Positions 1-10,677 of a stretch of DNA of 64,000 nt are shown piece by piece. The notes beneath the pieces were generated by a model. That model worked only from the letters and a program-made list of their open reading frames with translations. It was not told where the DNA came from and searched no databases. The translations under genes and the position numbers were made by a program. How positions within the stretch are numbered: the first letter of the stretch is position 1; each line of letters starts with the position of its first letter. The DNA lies in assembly GCF_036884655.1 (NCBI RefSeq), contig NC_088327.1, positions 18,314,001-18,378,000 on the forward strand, read 5' to 3'. This stretch comes from Musa acuminata AAA Group (Eukaryota > Streptophyta > Magnoliopsida > Zingiberales > Musaceae).

Positions 1-481
1 CAAATCTTAATAACCTTAAGATCGGGCTTCTTCTCTTTCCATATCTCATATGGTATAGACACTACCGACTTAGTTGGAACTCTGTTCAGAAGGTAAGCTG
101 CGGTCTCTAGGGCATATCCCCAAAATAAGATGGGTAGGTCAGCGAAACTCATCATGGATCATACCATGTCTAATAGCATACAATTTCTCCTTTCAAACAC
201 ACCATTGAGCTGAGGTGTATAAGGAGGTGTCCATTGGGATAATATCCCATGGTCCTTGAGGAACTGAGTAAACTTTGTACTTAAGTACTCACCTCCTCCA
301 TCTGATCGAAGAGTCTTGATACTCTTTCCAGTCTGGTTCTCTACTTTATTCTTAAACTCTCTAAATTTCTCAAAGGTCTCAGACTTGTACTTGATTAAGT
401 ACACATATCCATACCTTAAGAAATCATCAGTAAAGGTAATTAAGTAGGAGTAACCACCAATGGCATGAGTTGACATGAGTC
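1..481 (-). pseudogene. Ty1/copia element A, integrase part left of the B insertion
   Basis: Minus-strand translation gives the integrase core of a Ty1/copia polyprotein, including SYLITFTDDFLRYGYVY, a conserved SDGGGEYLS stretch and TPPYTPQLNGV, followed by decayed sequence to the window edge. The same polyprotein resumes at 8501 on the far side of element B, whose insertion split this reading frame. The 5 bases 477-481 (GAGTC) are the left copy of B's target duplication. The element runs out of the window on the left, so its RT, RNase H and 3' LTR are not visible. Element D carries the same family of integrase. Confidence 0.85.
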
Positions 482-1693
482 TGTTAGGATCGGAGCGGCA
501 CTAAGAGGGGGGGGGTGAATTAGTGCAGCGGCTTAAAACGTTGGTTTCGACAAATCTTTCGTACGATAAAAATCGGAATCGGAAGTGCTTAACTTGAAAG
601 CGTATTTGCAAAATTGTGCAGTAAATGTAATGAGGAAATAAAGCAAGTAAGAGGGTTTGCAGTAATGTAAATAGCAGTAATGAAATGCAAACCAGAGATT
701 ACGCTGTTTTTAAAGTGGTTCGGTCAAGTGACCTACATCCACTTGCGAGGCCCCTCTTCGATGAGGCTCCCACCTTCCACAAGCAAATCTCTTGAAAGGG
801 AAGGGTAAATACCCCTCTTACAACTTTTACAAGCGGTTCACTCTCTTACAGATTTTCAGCAAGAAAGAAAGAGGTGAACACTAGCAAATTGAAAACAAGA
901 AAGGCAAAGACTCTTGTAAGACTTTTCTCTTAATCACTTGCTGCTCAAAAAGTTGTGTTCTCAGCTGAGACATGAGGGGTATTTATAGGCCTCAAGAGGA
1001 TTCAAATTTGGGCTCCAAAAAATTTGAATTCTCTTATGTTCCCGATGCTGGCGGTGCCACCGCCCAGCCAAATGGTGCCACAGCCTAGCGCTCGGGTGTT
1101 GGACGGTGCAACCGCCCAGCCCAGGAGGTGTCACTGCCCAGCTCTCGGGTGCTGGGCGGTGCCACCGCCTGGCTCTCCGATTCACTGGTTTAGCTTAATT
1201 TTAGCCCAAACCAAATCTGACTTTGGGCCCAGTTGGCCCCTAACCAGGATATAGGATTATCTCTTAATCCTAATCCTAATTACAAGTGAACTACGTAACA
1301 AAAAAAACATCCTAAGCAAGTTTTCAACCGCGAACGTCGAGTCTTGTTCCGGCGAGCTTTCCGACGAACTTCTTCCGACAGACTCCCTGCAAGCTCCCGA
1401 TCTTGTGATGACTTTAACGAGTAGCCGAGCCTTCTCGGTGATCTCTGTGAACCTCCGACGATCTCTTTGGCGAACTTTCAAAAATTCTAATAGGTTCCCG
1501 ATTTCTTCTCGGTTGGTTCCGGCAGCATCTCCGACGATTCTTCGGACTCTTAAACGTCCATCGATCTTGACTCCGGTATTCTTGCTTTGTGTTTTCTGGT
1601 TATCGTAGTTAATCCTGCACACTTAACTCAATAATATGGATTAGATCAATTAACCCATCAATTGATTTTATCATCAAAATCCGAGATTCAACA
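482..1693 (-). repeat. Element B left LTR (3' LTR)
   Basis: Starts TGTTAGGATCGG and ends TTCAACA; matches 7294-8500 almost throughout, with scattered substitutions and small indels. A TATA box lies on the minus strand at 981-987 (TATAAAT), so U3 is to its right and R/U5 to its left. U3 holds GGCGGT...ACCGCC hairpin motifs at about 1049-1172 and degenerate TTCCGRCGA-type repeats at 1340-1560. Near the left end is a GCACTAA/TTAGTGC stem (498-504 and 520-526) with a poly-G loop. Confidence 0.93.
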
Positions 1694-1707
1694 ATCTCCC
1701 CATTTTT
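1694..1707 (-). other. Element B polypurine tract
   Basis: On the minus strand this reads AAAAATGGGGAGAT, directly abutting the 3' LTR, which is the expected place and composition for the plus-strand primer of reverse transcription. Elements E and F have the same tract with one more G. Confidence 0.8.
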
Positions 1708-2637
1708 GATGATGACAATCAATTGATGACGGAGTTAAACATAACTCCGCCTATCTATATACCATATTATGAGAAGATGAAAACACTTGAATTCCATCCA
1801 TAGAATTCAAGCATAAACCGATAAGTTCTAACCGTAGAACTTATCGTTATTCTCATTAAGCAATAGTAAATACAAAACGTCGATGAAAATCATTTTCAAG
1901 TAGAATGATAAGAGACAATTTTTACTACGATAGGAGATAAAGATTTTCAACATGAATTTCATGATATAAATGTAAGGCAAGCTTTCAATATGATCAATCA
2001 ATCTTGTGATATTCTCAAGGATTTTGCAAGGTATTTTGCAAGGCATATAAGACATTCATATCACACATGCTTTTGAAATTCATATAAGTCATGCTATCAA
2101 AATGGTACAAGTCATCACTTTTCTCCCCCTTTGTCATCAACAAAAAGGGAATGAGACTTGAAGAATATAACTTGTGATTATAATATCAGGAATTCAGCAT
2201 TGATCATACGAAAATCCATCATCCAAACTTAAGTATGCTAAAATATTTACGCAGAGTTCACCTAAAGGAAAATTCAGCATTCATCCATTTTATCAAATCT
2301 CTTCTTTCTATAAATAACACAAATTGTAGGTGTGCAAGGAAGAGATTGTGATTAAAAAATATCAAGTAGTAACTCCAATAAGTCAAGATCATAATACAAA
2401 CTCATTTAAATTTACATCGTGAACTTGAAATTCATAATCAAGCCATCAAAATCAATTTCGAGATTCATAAAATATCATAAAATCATTAATCTTGATCAGA
2501 TGGGAGCGGTGTTTGACTCAAGATAGGATAAGATAATTTAACATATCATTTAAAATCGAAAGAGAAGGATCAGATTCATCGAGGAACAGAGAGAGGATGA
2601 AAAACTTTACGGAAAATCCATTCAAACAAGTTTATTT
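1708..2637. other. Element B AT-rich untranslated 3' internal region
   Basis: About 930 bases between the end of pol and the polypurine tract. It is AT-rich with many stops in all frames. I see no envelope-like open reading frame, which some SIRE relatives carry here. Short ATCATGC/TTGTCATCAAC motifs resemble the internal regions of E and F. Confidence 0.6.
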
Positions 2638-5600
2638 TTAGGGACAATTTAACATACCTAATTCCCTTCTAATGAATTCAAATTGGTCTTCATTCAAAGC
2701 TTTTGTAAATATATCTGCTAATTGATGCTTTGTGTCAATGAATTCTAAAACAACATCATTGTTAAGGACATGATCGCGTATGAAATGATGTCTAACGTCG
2801 ATGTGCTTAGTTCTAGAGTGCTGAATTGGATTTTTAGTAAGACATATGGCACTAGTATTATCACATTTTATGGGAATGTTTTTAAAGTGAATTCCATAGT
2901 CTTCTAATGTATTTTTCATCCAAATAACTTGTGCACAACATGCACTTGCAGCAATATATTCGGCTTCCGCCGTAGATAGTGCAACTGAATTTTGTTTCTT
3001 GGAAGTCCAAGAAACAAGTGCATGTCCTAAAAATTGGCATGTTCCGGATGTACTTTTTCTATCTATCCTGCATCCGCCAAAATCGGCATCTGCATAAGCT
3101 ATTAGATCGAATTTTTCAGATTTTGGATACCACAATCCTAAATTTGGAGTTCCTTTAAGATACCTAAATATTCTTTTAACAGTCTTAAGATGAGATAATT
3201 TAGGATTAGATTGAAACCTAGCGCAAAGTCCTACACTAAACATAATATATGGTCTAGTCGCGGTGAGGTAAAGTAGACTACCTATCATTCCCCTATATGT
3301 TTTTTGATCGAAATTTTTACTATTTTCATCCATATCTAACTTAGTCGCAGTACTCATAGGGGTGTTTATTGCTTTTGAATTATCCATGTTAAATTGTTTT
3401 AACAATTCTAATGTATATTTGGATTGGTTAAGAAATATACCATCACTAAGTTGTTTGATTTGTAATCCTAAAAAGAAAGTTAATTCACCCATTAAACTCA
3501 TTTCAAATTCATAACTCACACATTTGGCAAATGATTCACATAGTGATTCATCCAAAGAGCCAAAAATAATATCGTCAATATAAATTTGCACAATAAGAAA
3601 ATTATTTTTAAAATGTTTAATAAACAATGTAGTATCAACCTTGCCTTTGGTAAAATTATTTAAAATAAGAAAGGAACTAAGCCTTTCATACCAAGCTCTA
3701 GAAGCTTGTTTCAAGCCATAGAGAGCTTTAGTCAATTTGAATACATGATTAGGAAGAAGAGAATTTTCAAATCCGGGAGGTTATTCGACATATACTTCTT
3801 CGGAAATAAAACCATTCAAGAAAGCACTTTTGACATCCATTTGAAATAGTTTAAAATTATTACTACTAGCATAGGCAAGGAGCATCCTTATGACTTCTAA
3901 TCGAGCCACGGGAGCGAAGGTTTCTTCGTAATCGATACCTTCTTCTTGATTGAAACCTTTGGCCACTAATCTAGCCTTGTTTCTAACCACGATACCATTT
4001 TCGTCTTACTTGTTTCTAAAGACCCATTTAGTACCAATGACTAAATGGTCACTAGGTCTAGGAACAAGCTTCCATACCTTATTCCTCTCAAATTGATTCA
4101 ATTCCTCTTGCATTGCAATAACCCAAAAATCATCTTTTATGGCATCGTCAATGCATTTAGGTTCAATTTGAGAAAGGAAGGCGGCATTAGCACAAAAATT
4201 CTTGAAAGAGGAACGAGTTTGAACCCCTTTTGATGTATCTCCTATAATTAGCTCCTTTGGATGAGCATCTATATACTTCCATTCCTTGGGTAAGGAAATT
4301 TCGGAAGAAGGTGCATCCAAGTTGCTATTTTGAGGAGGAGGTTCATTTAAATTCAAATTATCAAAACCAAGATCATCATCAAAATCATTTTTCTTTAAAT
4401 TAGAAATTTCATTAAAAACTACATGAATAGACTCTTCTATTACTAATGTTCTTTTGTTAAAAACCCGAAAAGCCTTAGAAACGGAAGAGTAACCAAGAAA
4501 GATGCCTTCATCGGATTTAGCATCAAATTTTCCTAAGACATCCATTTCATTCAAAATAAAGCATTTACAATCGAAAATTTTAAAATAGGAAATATTTGGT
4601 TTTTTGTTATTCCACAATTCATAGGGAGTTTTTGATAAGGATGGTCTTATTAGGACTCTATTCATGATGTAGCAAGTCGTATTTACGGCTTCAGCCCAAA
4701 AATACTTAGGTAAACTATGTTCATTTAACATAGTTCTTGCCATTTCTTGTAGGTTTCTATTTTTTCTTTCAACTACTCCATTTTGTTGGGGATTCCTCGG
4801 AGTGGAGAAGTTGTGATTGTATCCATTAACTTCACAAAAATTTTAAAAGTCACGGTTTTGAAATTCGCCACCGTGATCACTCCGAATTAATGAAATCATG
4901 AAACCTTTTTCGTTTTGAGTGAGTTTACAAAATTTAGAGAAGCACTTGAAGCAATCACTTTTGTTGACTAAGAAATAGGTCCAAGTGTACCTAGTATAGT
5001 CATCCACAATTACAAACGCATATTTGCTTCCTCCTAGACTTGTTGTGTCAATTAGTCCGAATAAGTCCAAATGGATCAATTGTAGTGGTCTAATGGTGCT
5101 AATTTGATTTTTTGGTTTGAAACTAGTTTTTATTTGTTTACCTAGTTGACATGCATCACATACTTTGTCCTTAGTAAACTTCATTTTTGGAATCCCTCGT
5201 ACTAATTCTCTAGATGAGATCTTAGATATTAGTTTCATGCTTGCATGGCCTAGTCTCCTATGCCAAAGCCAAGCATCATCATTTAAAGCTAAGAAGCACA
5301 TTTCATTACTTAGTTCATCAAGGTTGATGGTGTAGACATTATTTTGTTTTAATGCAATCATAGTTATGTTATGGTTTGGTTTTTCAATAATACACACATT
5401 TGATTCAAATCTAACGATATAACCTTTATCGCATAATTGACTAACACTCAAGAGATTATGTTTCAATCCATCAACTAGTAAGACATCATCAATAGAAAAT
5501 TTTAATTTGTTACCTATGGTTCCCTTGCCAATGATTTTGCCTTGGTTGTTGTCTCCGAAGGTGACGTACCCTTCTTCTTTGCTAGTGAGCATAGAGAAAT

Positions 5601-5868
5601 GAGATGGATCTCCAGTCATATGTCTTGAGCATCCACTATCTAGATACCATCTCTTGCTCCTAGCTTGTGGGTTTGTCTACAAAAGAGGATGACTTTTAGG
5701 TACCCATTTGATTTTGGGTGCCTCAAAAATTGATCCACTAACTTTGTTATTTATTATTGAATCCTTTATTGTTCCTTTAGGAACCCATATTAATTTTTGT
5801 GAACTAATTTTCCTAAATGGAAATTTATAGGCAATATGTCCGGATTTGCAACAGAAGTTGCATTTCAT
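2638..5868 (-). pseudogene. Element B pol polyprotein (protease, integrase, RT, RNase H), with stops
   Basis: One minus-strand frame from the end of gag to 2638, broken only by in-frame stops at 5677-5679, 4843-4845, 4006-4008 and 3781-3783. In order: a second CCHC-like knuckle (CNFCCKSGH), a protease-region motif YLDSGCSRHM near 5620, the GAG-pre-integrase motif LWHRRLGHAS, integrase with DDYTRYTWTYF and SDHGGEF, RT with KARLVAKGF and the catalytic YIDDI, and RNase H with CDNTSAI and ADIFTKAL near the C-terminus. At least three of the stops are explained by C-to-T changes of Gln codons. The copy cannot make a full polyprotein, but the RT active site and RNase H are intact. Confidence 0.9.
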
Positions 5869-5930
5869 ATAAGAGGAAACATGTAATGTAGGTCCTTTTA
5901 TGAAAGTGGTAGGATTTTGATGTAATCCTT

Positions 5931-7241
5931 TTACAAATCCAATTCCATTTCTATTTGGACGTGACCCTTGTGTGCAAGGATCATATCTAATCCTTTGCTA
6001 CCAACCTTAAACATGTTTAAGGTTTCTTTAAGAAGCAAATTTTTATTTTTTATTGCTTCTAAATGCTCACACTTAGAGCGTTGAGGAGTTTGAAGACTAT
6101 CAAACTTATCTTGTAGCAAAGTATACTCTTTCTTTAAGATACTTAACTTCTTGCTAATAGTTCTACATTCATCAAATAATTCATTAAAAGCAATAGAGAG
6201 TTCTTCAAAAGATAAATCTTCATTAAATAAATCACATACCTCTTCTCCTAAAGCCATTAGCGCGTAATGAGCAACTTGCTCAGTGTTGGACCCCTCTTCT
6301 TCGGACGCGCTTGAATCATCCCACGTTGCCTTGAGCGCCTTCTTCTTTGATGTTTTCTTTTTGGCTTGAGGACAATCGTTCTTGTAATGTCCCGGTTTTT
6401 TACACTCATAGCAAATCACTTGGTCCTTCTTTTGTTCAACTTTATTTTTTGTATTATTTTTAAATTTATTCTTTCTTAAATATTTTTTAGATTTTTGAGT
6501 CAAAAGTGCAATGTCATTGTCACTGTTCTCATCACTTGATGTTCCTTTCAAGTGGTCTTCTTGTGATGTAAGTGCCATATCCTTCCTGTTCTTTGGAAGG
6601 GGGTTCTTGAGCTCGTCATGAGCTTGACATGTCATTTCGTAGGTCATTAGAGACCCAATAAGTTCTTCAAGAGGGAATGTTTTCAGGTCCTTGGCCTCTT
6701 GAATGGCCGTAACTTTTGGATCCCAACTTTTAGGAAGAGATCTTAAGATTTTGTTTACTAGTTCAAAGTTAGAAAAATCTTTACCAAGAGCTTTGAGTCC
6801 ATTGATGACATCCGTGAAACGGGTGTACATGTCTCCGATGGACTCACTTGGTTTCATTCAGAAAAGTTCATAAGAGTGCACAAGGATGTTGATTTTGGAC
6901 TCTTTCACTCGGCTAGTGCCTTCATGAGTAACCTCAAGAGTTCTCCAAATATCAAAAGCCGAATCACAAATTGAAACACGATTAAACTCTTTTTTATCTA
7001 GTGCACAAAACAAGGCATTCATAGCCTTTGCGTTTAAAGCAAAAACCTTCTTCTCCGATTCATTCCATTCGCTCATCGGAAGAGAAGATTTTTGAAATCC
7101 GTTTTCGACAATAGTCCAAAGCTCGAAATCCATGGAAATGAGGAAGATCCTCATACGGGTCTTCCAATACGTGTAATCCGACCCATTAAACATAGGTGGA
7201 CGTGTGATAGAGTGTCCCTCATGCATGCCGGAGTAAGCCAT
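5931..7241 (-). pseudogene. Element B gag, with one stop and a 3' frameshift
   Basis: Starts at the ATG of MAYSGMHEGHSITRPPMF just inside the 5' leader and contains the copia gag core (GSDYTYWKTRM, NKILRSLPKSWDPKV, EELIGSLMTYEM) and the zinc knuckle CYECKKPGHYKNDC. A predicted coiled coil rich in Leu, Lys and Glu follows. A TGA at 6858-6860 interrupts it after YELF, and the frame shifts near 5950 before continuing into pol. The start is preferred because E and F have an equivalent ATG followed by the same leader. Gag would form the cytoplasmic virus-like particle. Confidence 0.88.
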
Positions 7242-7280
7242 CTCTCTTGGGTATTAAACCAAATATGAGAGTGAGCCTTG

Positions 7281-7291
7281 CTCTGATACCA
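7281..7291 (-). other. Element B primer-binding site (initiator Met tRNA)
   Basis: Minus strand reads TGGTATCAGAG, the complement of the plant tRNA-iMet 3' end, two bases from the 5' LTR. The same site lies beside C, E, F and H LTRs. Confidence 0.9.
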
Positions 7292-7293
7292 AT

Positions 7294-8500
7294 TGTTAGG
7301 ATCGGAGCGGCGCTAAGAGGGGGGGCGGTGAATTAGTGCAGCGGCTTAAAACATTGGTTTCGACAAATCTTTCGTACGATAAAAATCGGAAGTGCTTAAC
7401 TTGAAAGCATATTCGCAAAGTTGTGCAGTAAATGTAATGAGGAAATAAAGCAAGTAAGAGGGTTTGTAATAATGTAAATAGCAATAATGAAATACAAACC
7501 AGAGATCACGCCGTTTTTAAAGTGGTTCGGCCAAGTGACCTACATCCACTTGCGAGGCCCCTCTTCGATGAGGCTCCCATCTTCCACTAGCAAATCTCTT
7601 GAAAGGGAAGGGTAAATACCCCTCTTACAACTTTTACAAGCGGTTCACTCTCTTATAGGTTTTCAGCAAGAAAGAAGGAGGTGAACACTAGCAAATTGAA
7701 AACAAGAAAGGCAAAGACTCTTCTAAGACTTTTCTCTCAATCACTTGCTGCTCAAAAAGTTGTGTTCTCAGCTGAGACTTGAGGGGTATTTATAGGCCTC
7801 AAGAGGATTCAAATTTGGGCTCCAAAAAATTTGAATTCTCTTATGTTCCCGATGCTGGCGGTGCCACCGCCCAACGCTCGGGTGCTGGTCGGTGCAACCG
7901 CCCAGCCCAGGAGGTGTCACCGCCCAGCTCTCGGGTGCTGGGCGGTGCTACCGCCGAGCCAGGCGGTGCCACCGCCTGGCTCTCCGATTCACTGGTTTGG
8001 CTTAATTTTAGCCCAAACCAAATCTGACTTTGGGCCCAGTTGGCCCCTAACCAGGATATAGGATTATCTCTTAATCCTAATCCTAATTACAAGTGAACTA
8101 CATAACAAAAAAAATATCCTAAGCAAGTTTTCAACCGCGAACGTCGAGTCTTGTTCCGGCGAGCTTTCCGACGAACTTCTTCCGACGGACTCCCTGCAAG
8201 CTCCCGATCTTGTGATGACTTTAACGAGTAGCCGAGCCTTCTCGATGATCTCCGTGAACCTCCGACGATCTCTTCGGCGAACTTTCAAAAATTCCGATAG
8301 GTTCCCGATTTCTTCTCGGTTGGTTCCGGCAGCATCTCCGACGATTCTTCGGACTCTTAAACGTCCATCGATCTTGACTCCGGTATTCTTGCTTTGTGTT
8401 TTCTGGTTATCGTAGTTATTCCTGCACACTTAACTCAATAATATGGATTAGATCAATTAACCCATCAATTGATTTTATCATCAAAATCCGAGATTCAATA
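7294..8500 (-). repeat. Element B right LTR (5' LTR)
   Basis: Pairs with 482-1693; begins TGTTAGGATCGG and ends TTCAATA, followed by the target duplication GAGTC at 8501-8505. TATA box on the minus strand near 7788-7796. Hairpin motifs lie at about 7856-7981. The terminal stem here is GCGCTAA/TTAGTGC (7310-7316, 7333-7339), so one pair is weakened to a wobble. Confidence 0.93.
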
Positions 8501-10010
8501 GAGTCCACATACATCACAATGTATGAGTTCCAACAGTTCAGTGGCTCTCTCTCCAGTTCCACTAAATGGAGAGTTGGTCAGTTTTCCACGAAGGCAAGGC
8601 TTGCAAGTGGCATATGACTTATAGTCGAATGGATCTAGATATCCATCATTTAGCAACTTTTGAATCTTTCCCTCATGGATGTGACCTAGCCTACAATGCC
8701 ACAGGTATGCACTATTCACCTCATCTCGTTTCCTCTTAGACACATTTACATTCATGATATATGGAGTAGTATCTAGCATAAACAAACCATTATGCAATGT
8801 TCCTTTCGTGATGATCTCATCATCTAATAATATTGAACAACCATTGTTCTTAAAAACTAATTTATATCCACTGACTATCAAACATGAAATGAAGATAATG
8901 TTTTTGATAATAGAAGGAACAAAATAACATGCATCTAATGCAATAAAAGCTCCACCAGGCATATGTAGGGCGACCTCACCAACAGCTACTTTAGCGACTT
9001 TTGCTCCATTGCCCATCTTAAGGTCCATCTCGCCTCTCTCTAGTCTCTTAGGCCTTGCCAGAACCTGCAACGAATTGTATATATGATAACACTACCGGTA
9101 TCCAATACCTATGTGTTATCATAAGAGTCTGACAAATGGAGACTGATCATGAATATACCTGAAGCTTCTCTAATCTTTTGTTCCGCCCTCTCTGCAAGGT
9201 ACTCTTTATAGTTCCTCTTCCAATGCCCATCTTTGCCATAGTGGAAGCACTAGCCTTTGTCCTTTGTTGGGTCTTTCTTAGCAACTTTTGCTTTACCTGG
9301 TCTGCCCTTGCCCTTTCCCTTCTTAAGGGACTTTTTTACTTTCCTTTTCTTACTGATCTCACTAGTGTAGAGAACTGGCTTCTCTTTCTTAATAGTACTC
9401 TCTACCTCCCTCAACATATTGAGGAGCTCTGGGAGAGTTACCTCAAACTTGTTCATATTAAAATTCATTATGAACTGTGAAAAAGAATCTGGTAGGGACT
9501 AAAGCACAATATCCACACACAAGTTATCCTCTAGGACCATTCCTAGACCTGTGAGTTTCTTCATCCACTCAATCATCTTTAGGACATGGTTCTGAACCGG
9601 TGCCCCCTCAGTCATCCTAGCACGGAAGAGACTCTTGGATATCTTATATCACTGAGTCCTTCCCTGTTCCTCAAACAATTTACAGACATATAGGAGAATA
9701 GATCTGGCATCCATCTTTTCATGTTGTCTCTGTAACTCAGGAGTCATAGAGCCTAACATATAGCACTGAGCAAGAGTAGAGTCATCAATGTACTTCATGT
9801 AGCGAGCGATCTCATCCTCACTTGCCCCTTCCTCGGGCGTAGGCATTAATGTATCAAGAACGTACGTAATTTTCTTCGCCATGAGAATAATTCTCAAGTT
9901 GTAGAGCCAATCTGAATAATTTGGCCCAGTGAGGCATTTGACATCAAGGATGTCACGTAAGGGATTTAAAAGCGATATTTTTTGAAAATAAAGATGCAGC
10001 AAAAATGAAT
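8501..10010 (-). pseudogene. Ty1/copia element A gag-protease-integrase part right of B
   Basis: Minus-strand fragments of one polyprotein. Gag at 10002-9649 has GPNYSDWLYNLRIILM. At about 9470-9230 there is a basic segment [19 protein letters not shown] followed by a decayed zinc knuckle. A protease LDTGS-type motif lies near 9090-9105. The GAG-pre-integrase motif LWHCRLGHIHEGKIQKLL lies near 8700, and the start of integrase (LIHCDVCGLY) is cut at 8501 by element B and resumes at 481. Several stops and frame changes separate the pieces, so A is older than B and inactive. Element D at 30079-33956 carries the same family in the opposite orientation. Confidence 0.85.
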
Positions 10011-10639
10011 AACATGTAGATTTTGTAAGAAATAAACTATCAAGATATGAACTTCTATCTTAATATGATCCCACTATTTTACTAATGAGTCACGCGACAC
10101 TCTCAGCACGTGAAACGGAAGTCTTTGGCAGACTTCTAGTGGGGATCAAGATCCAATCAGCGTCTTAGTGTAACCTCGAGGGACTCAACCAATCACACTA
10201 AGCCCAAAAGGTAGGCAAATCTTGTCAATCAACTCCTTGTGATTCCCATCCTGTTCGGCCTCCGAATCACTATGGTCTCGAGGGACTCGACCAACCATGA
10301 TGTTCGGTTAAGTCAACACCTTCATTACAAGATGAGTCTGATTTGATGATATACCCTTGAGGGACTCGACCAAGCATACCATGTCCTCAGGTTACTGCTG
10401 ACATCTCTATGTCATAAGTAAGATAACGAGTCGTGATATAGGTGAGCCTCGAGGGACTCGACCAACTCAACCTACACCGAGAATCGGTTCCTACCTATAA
10501 CGATGGAAGGCCACATGGGTCAATCTAATTACCTCATGTTTACCGACTTAATATTATAAAGAGAGAGGTTTGTATGATTTGGTCTCCTAATATGACATGT
10601 CACATATATACATATTTAATAAATATCTACATCGCATGC

Positions 10640-10677
<38 letters not shown>

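Larger units (their letters stand above)
482..8500 (-). mobile_element. Full-length SIRE-type Ty1/copia retrotransposon (element B)
   Basis: A complete LTR retrotransposon on the minus strand. It has two LTRs of about 1.2 kb (482-1693 and 7294-8500), a primer-binding site complementary to initiator-Met tRNA next to the right LTR, a purine tract next to the left LTR, and gag and pol between them. Both sides carry the 5-bp target duplication GAGTC (477-481 and 8501-8505). LTRs start TGTTAGG; the left one ends ACA and the right one ATA, a single end mutation. The zinc-knuckle gag with an extra region downstream, the 1.2-kb LTRs and the domain order PR-INT-RT-RNaseH suit the SIRE/Maximus lineage (inference from family knowledge). 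There are few disabling changes, so this is one of the younger insertions here. It sits inside element A. Confidence 0.93.

Noticed and set aside
1405..1622. Short frames in LTRs (also 8064-8429, 27561-27830, 36930-37199) with similar Ser/Arg-rich translations
   Set aside because: They repeat because the LTRs repeat; they lie over the noncoding U3 repeat arrays, which are not in multiples of three.
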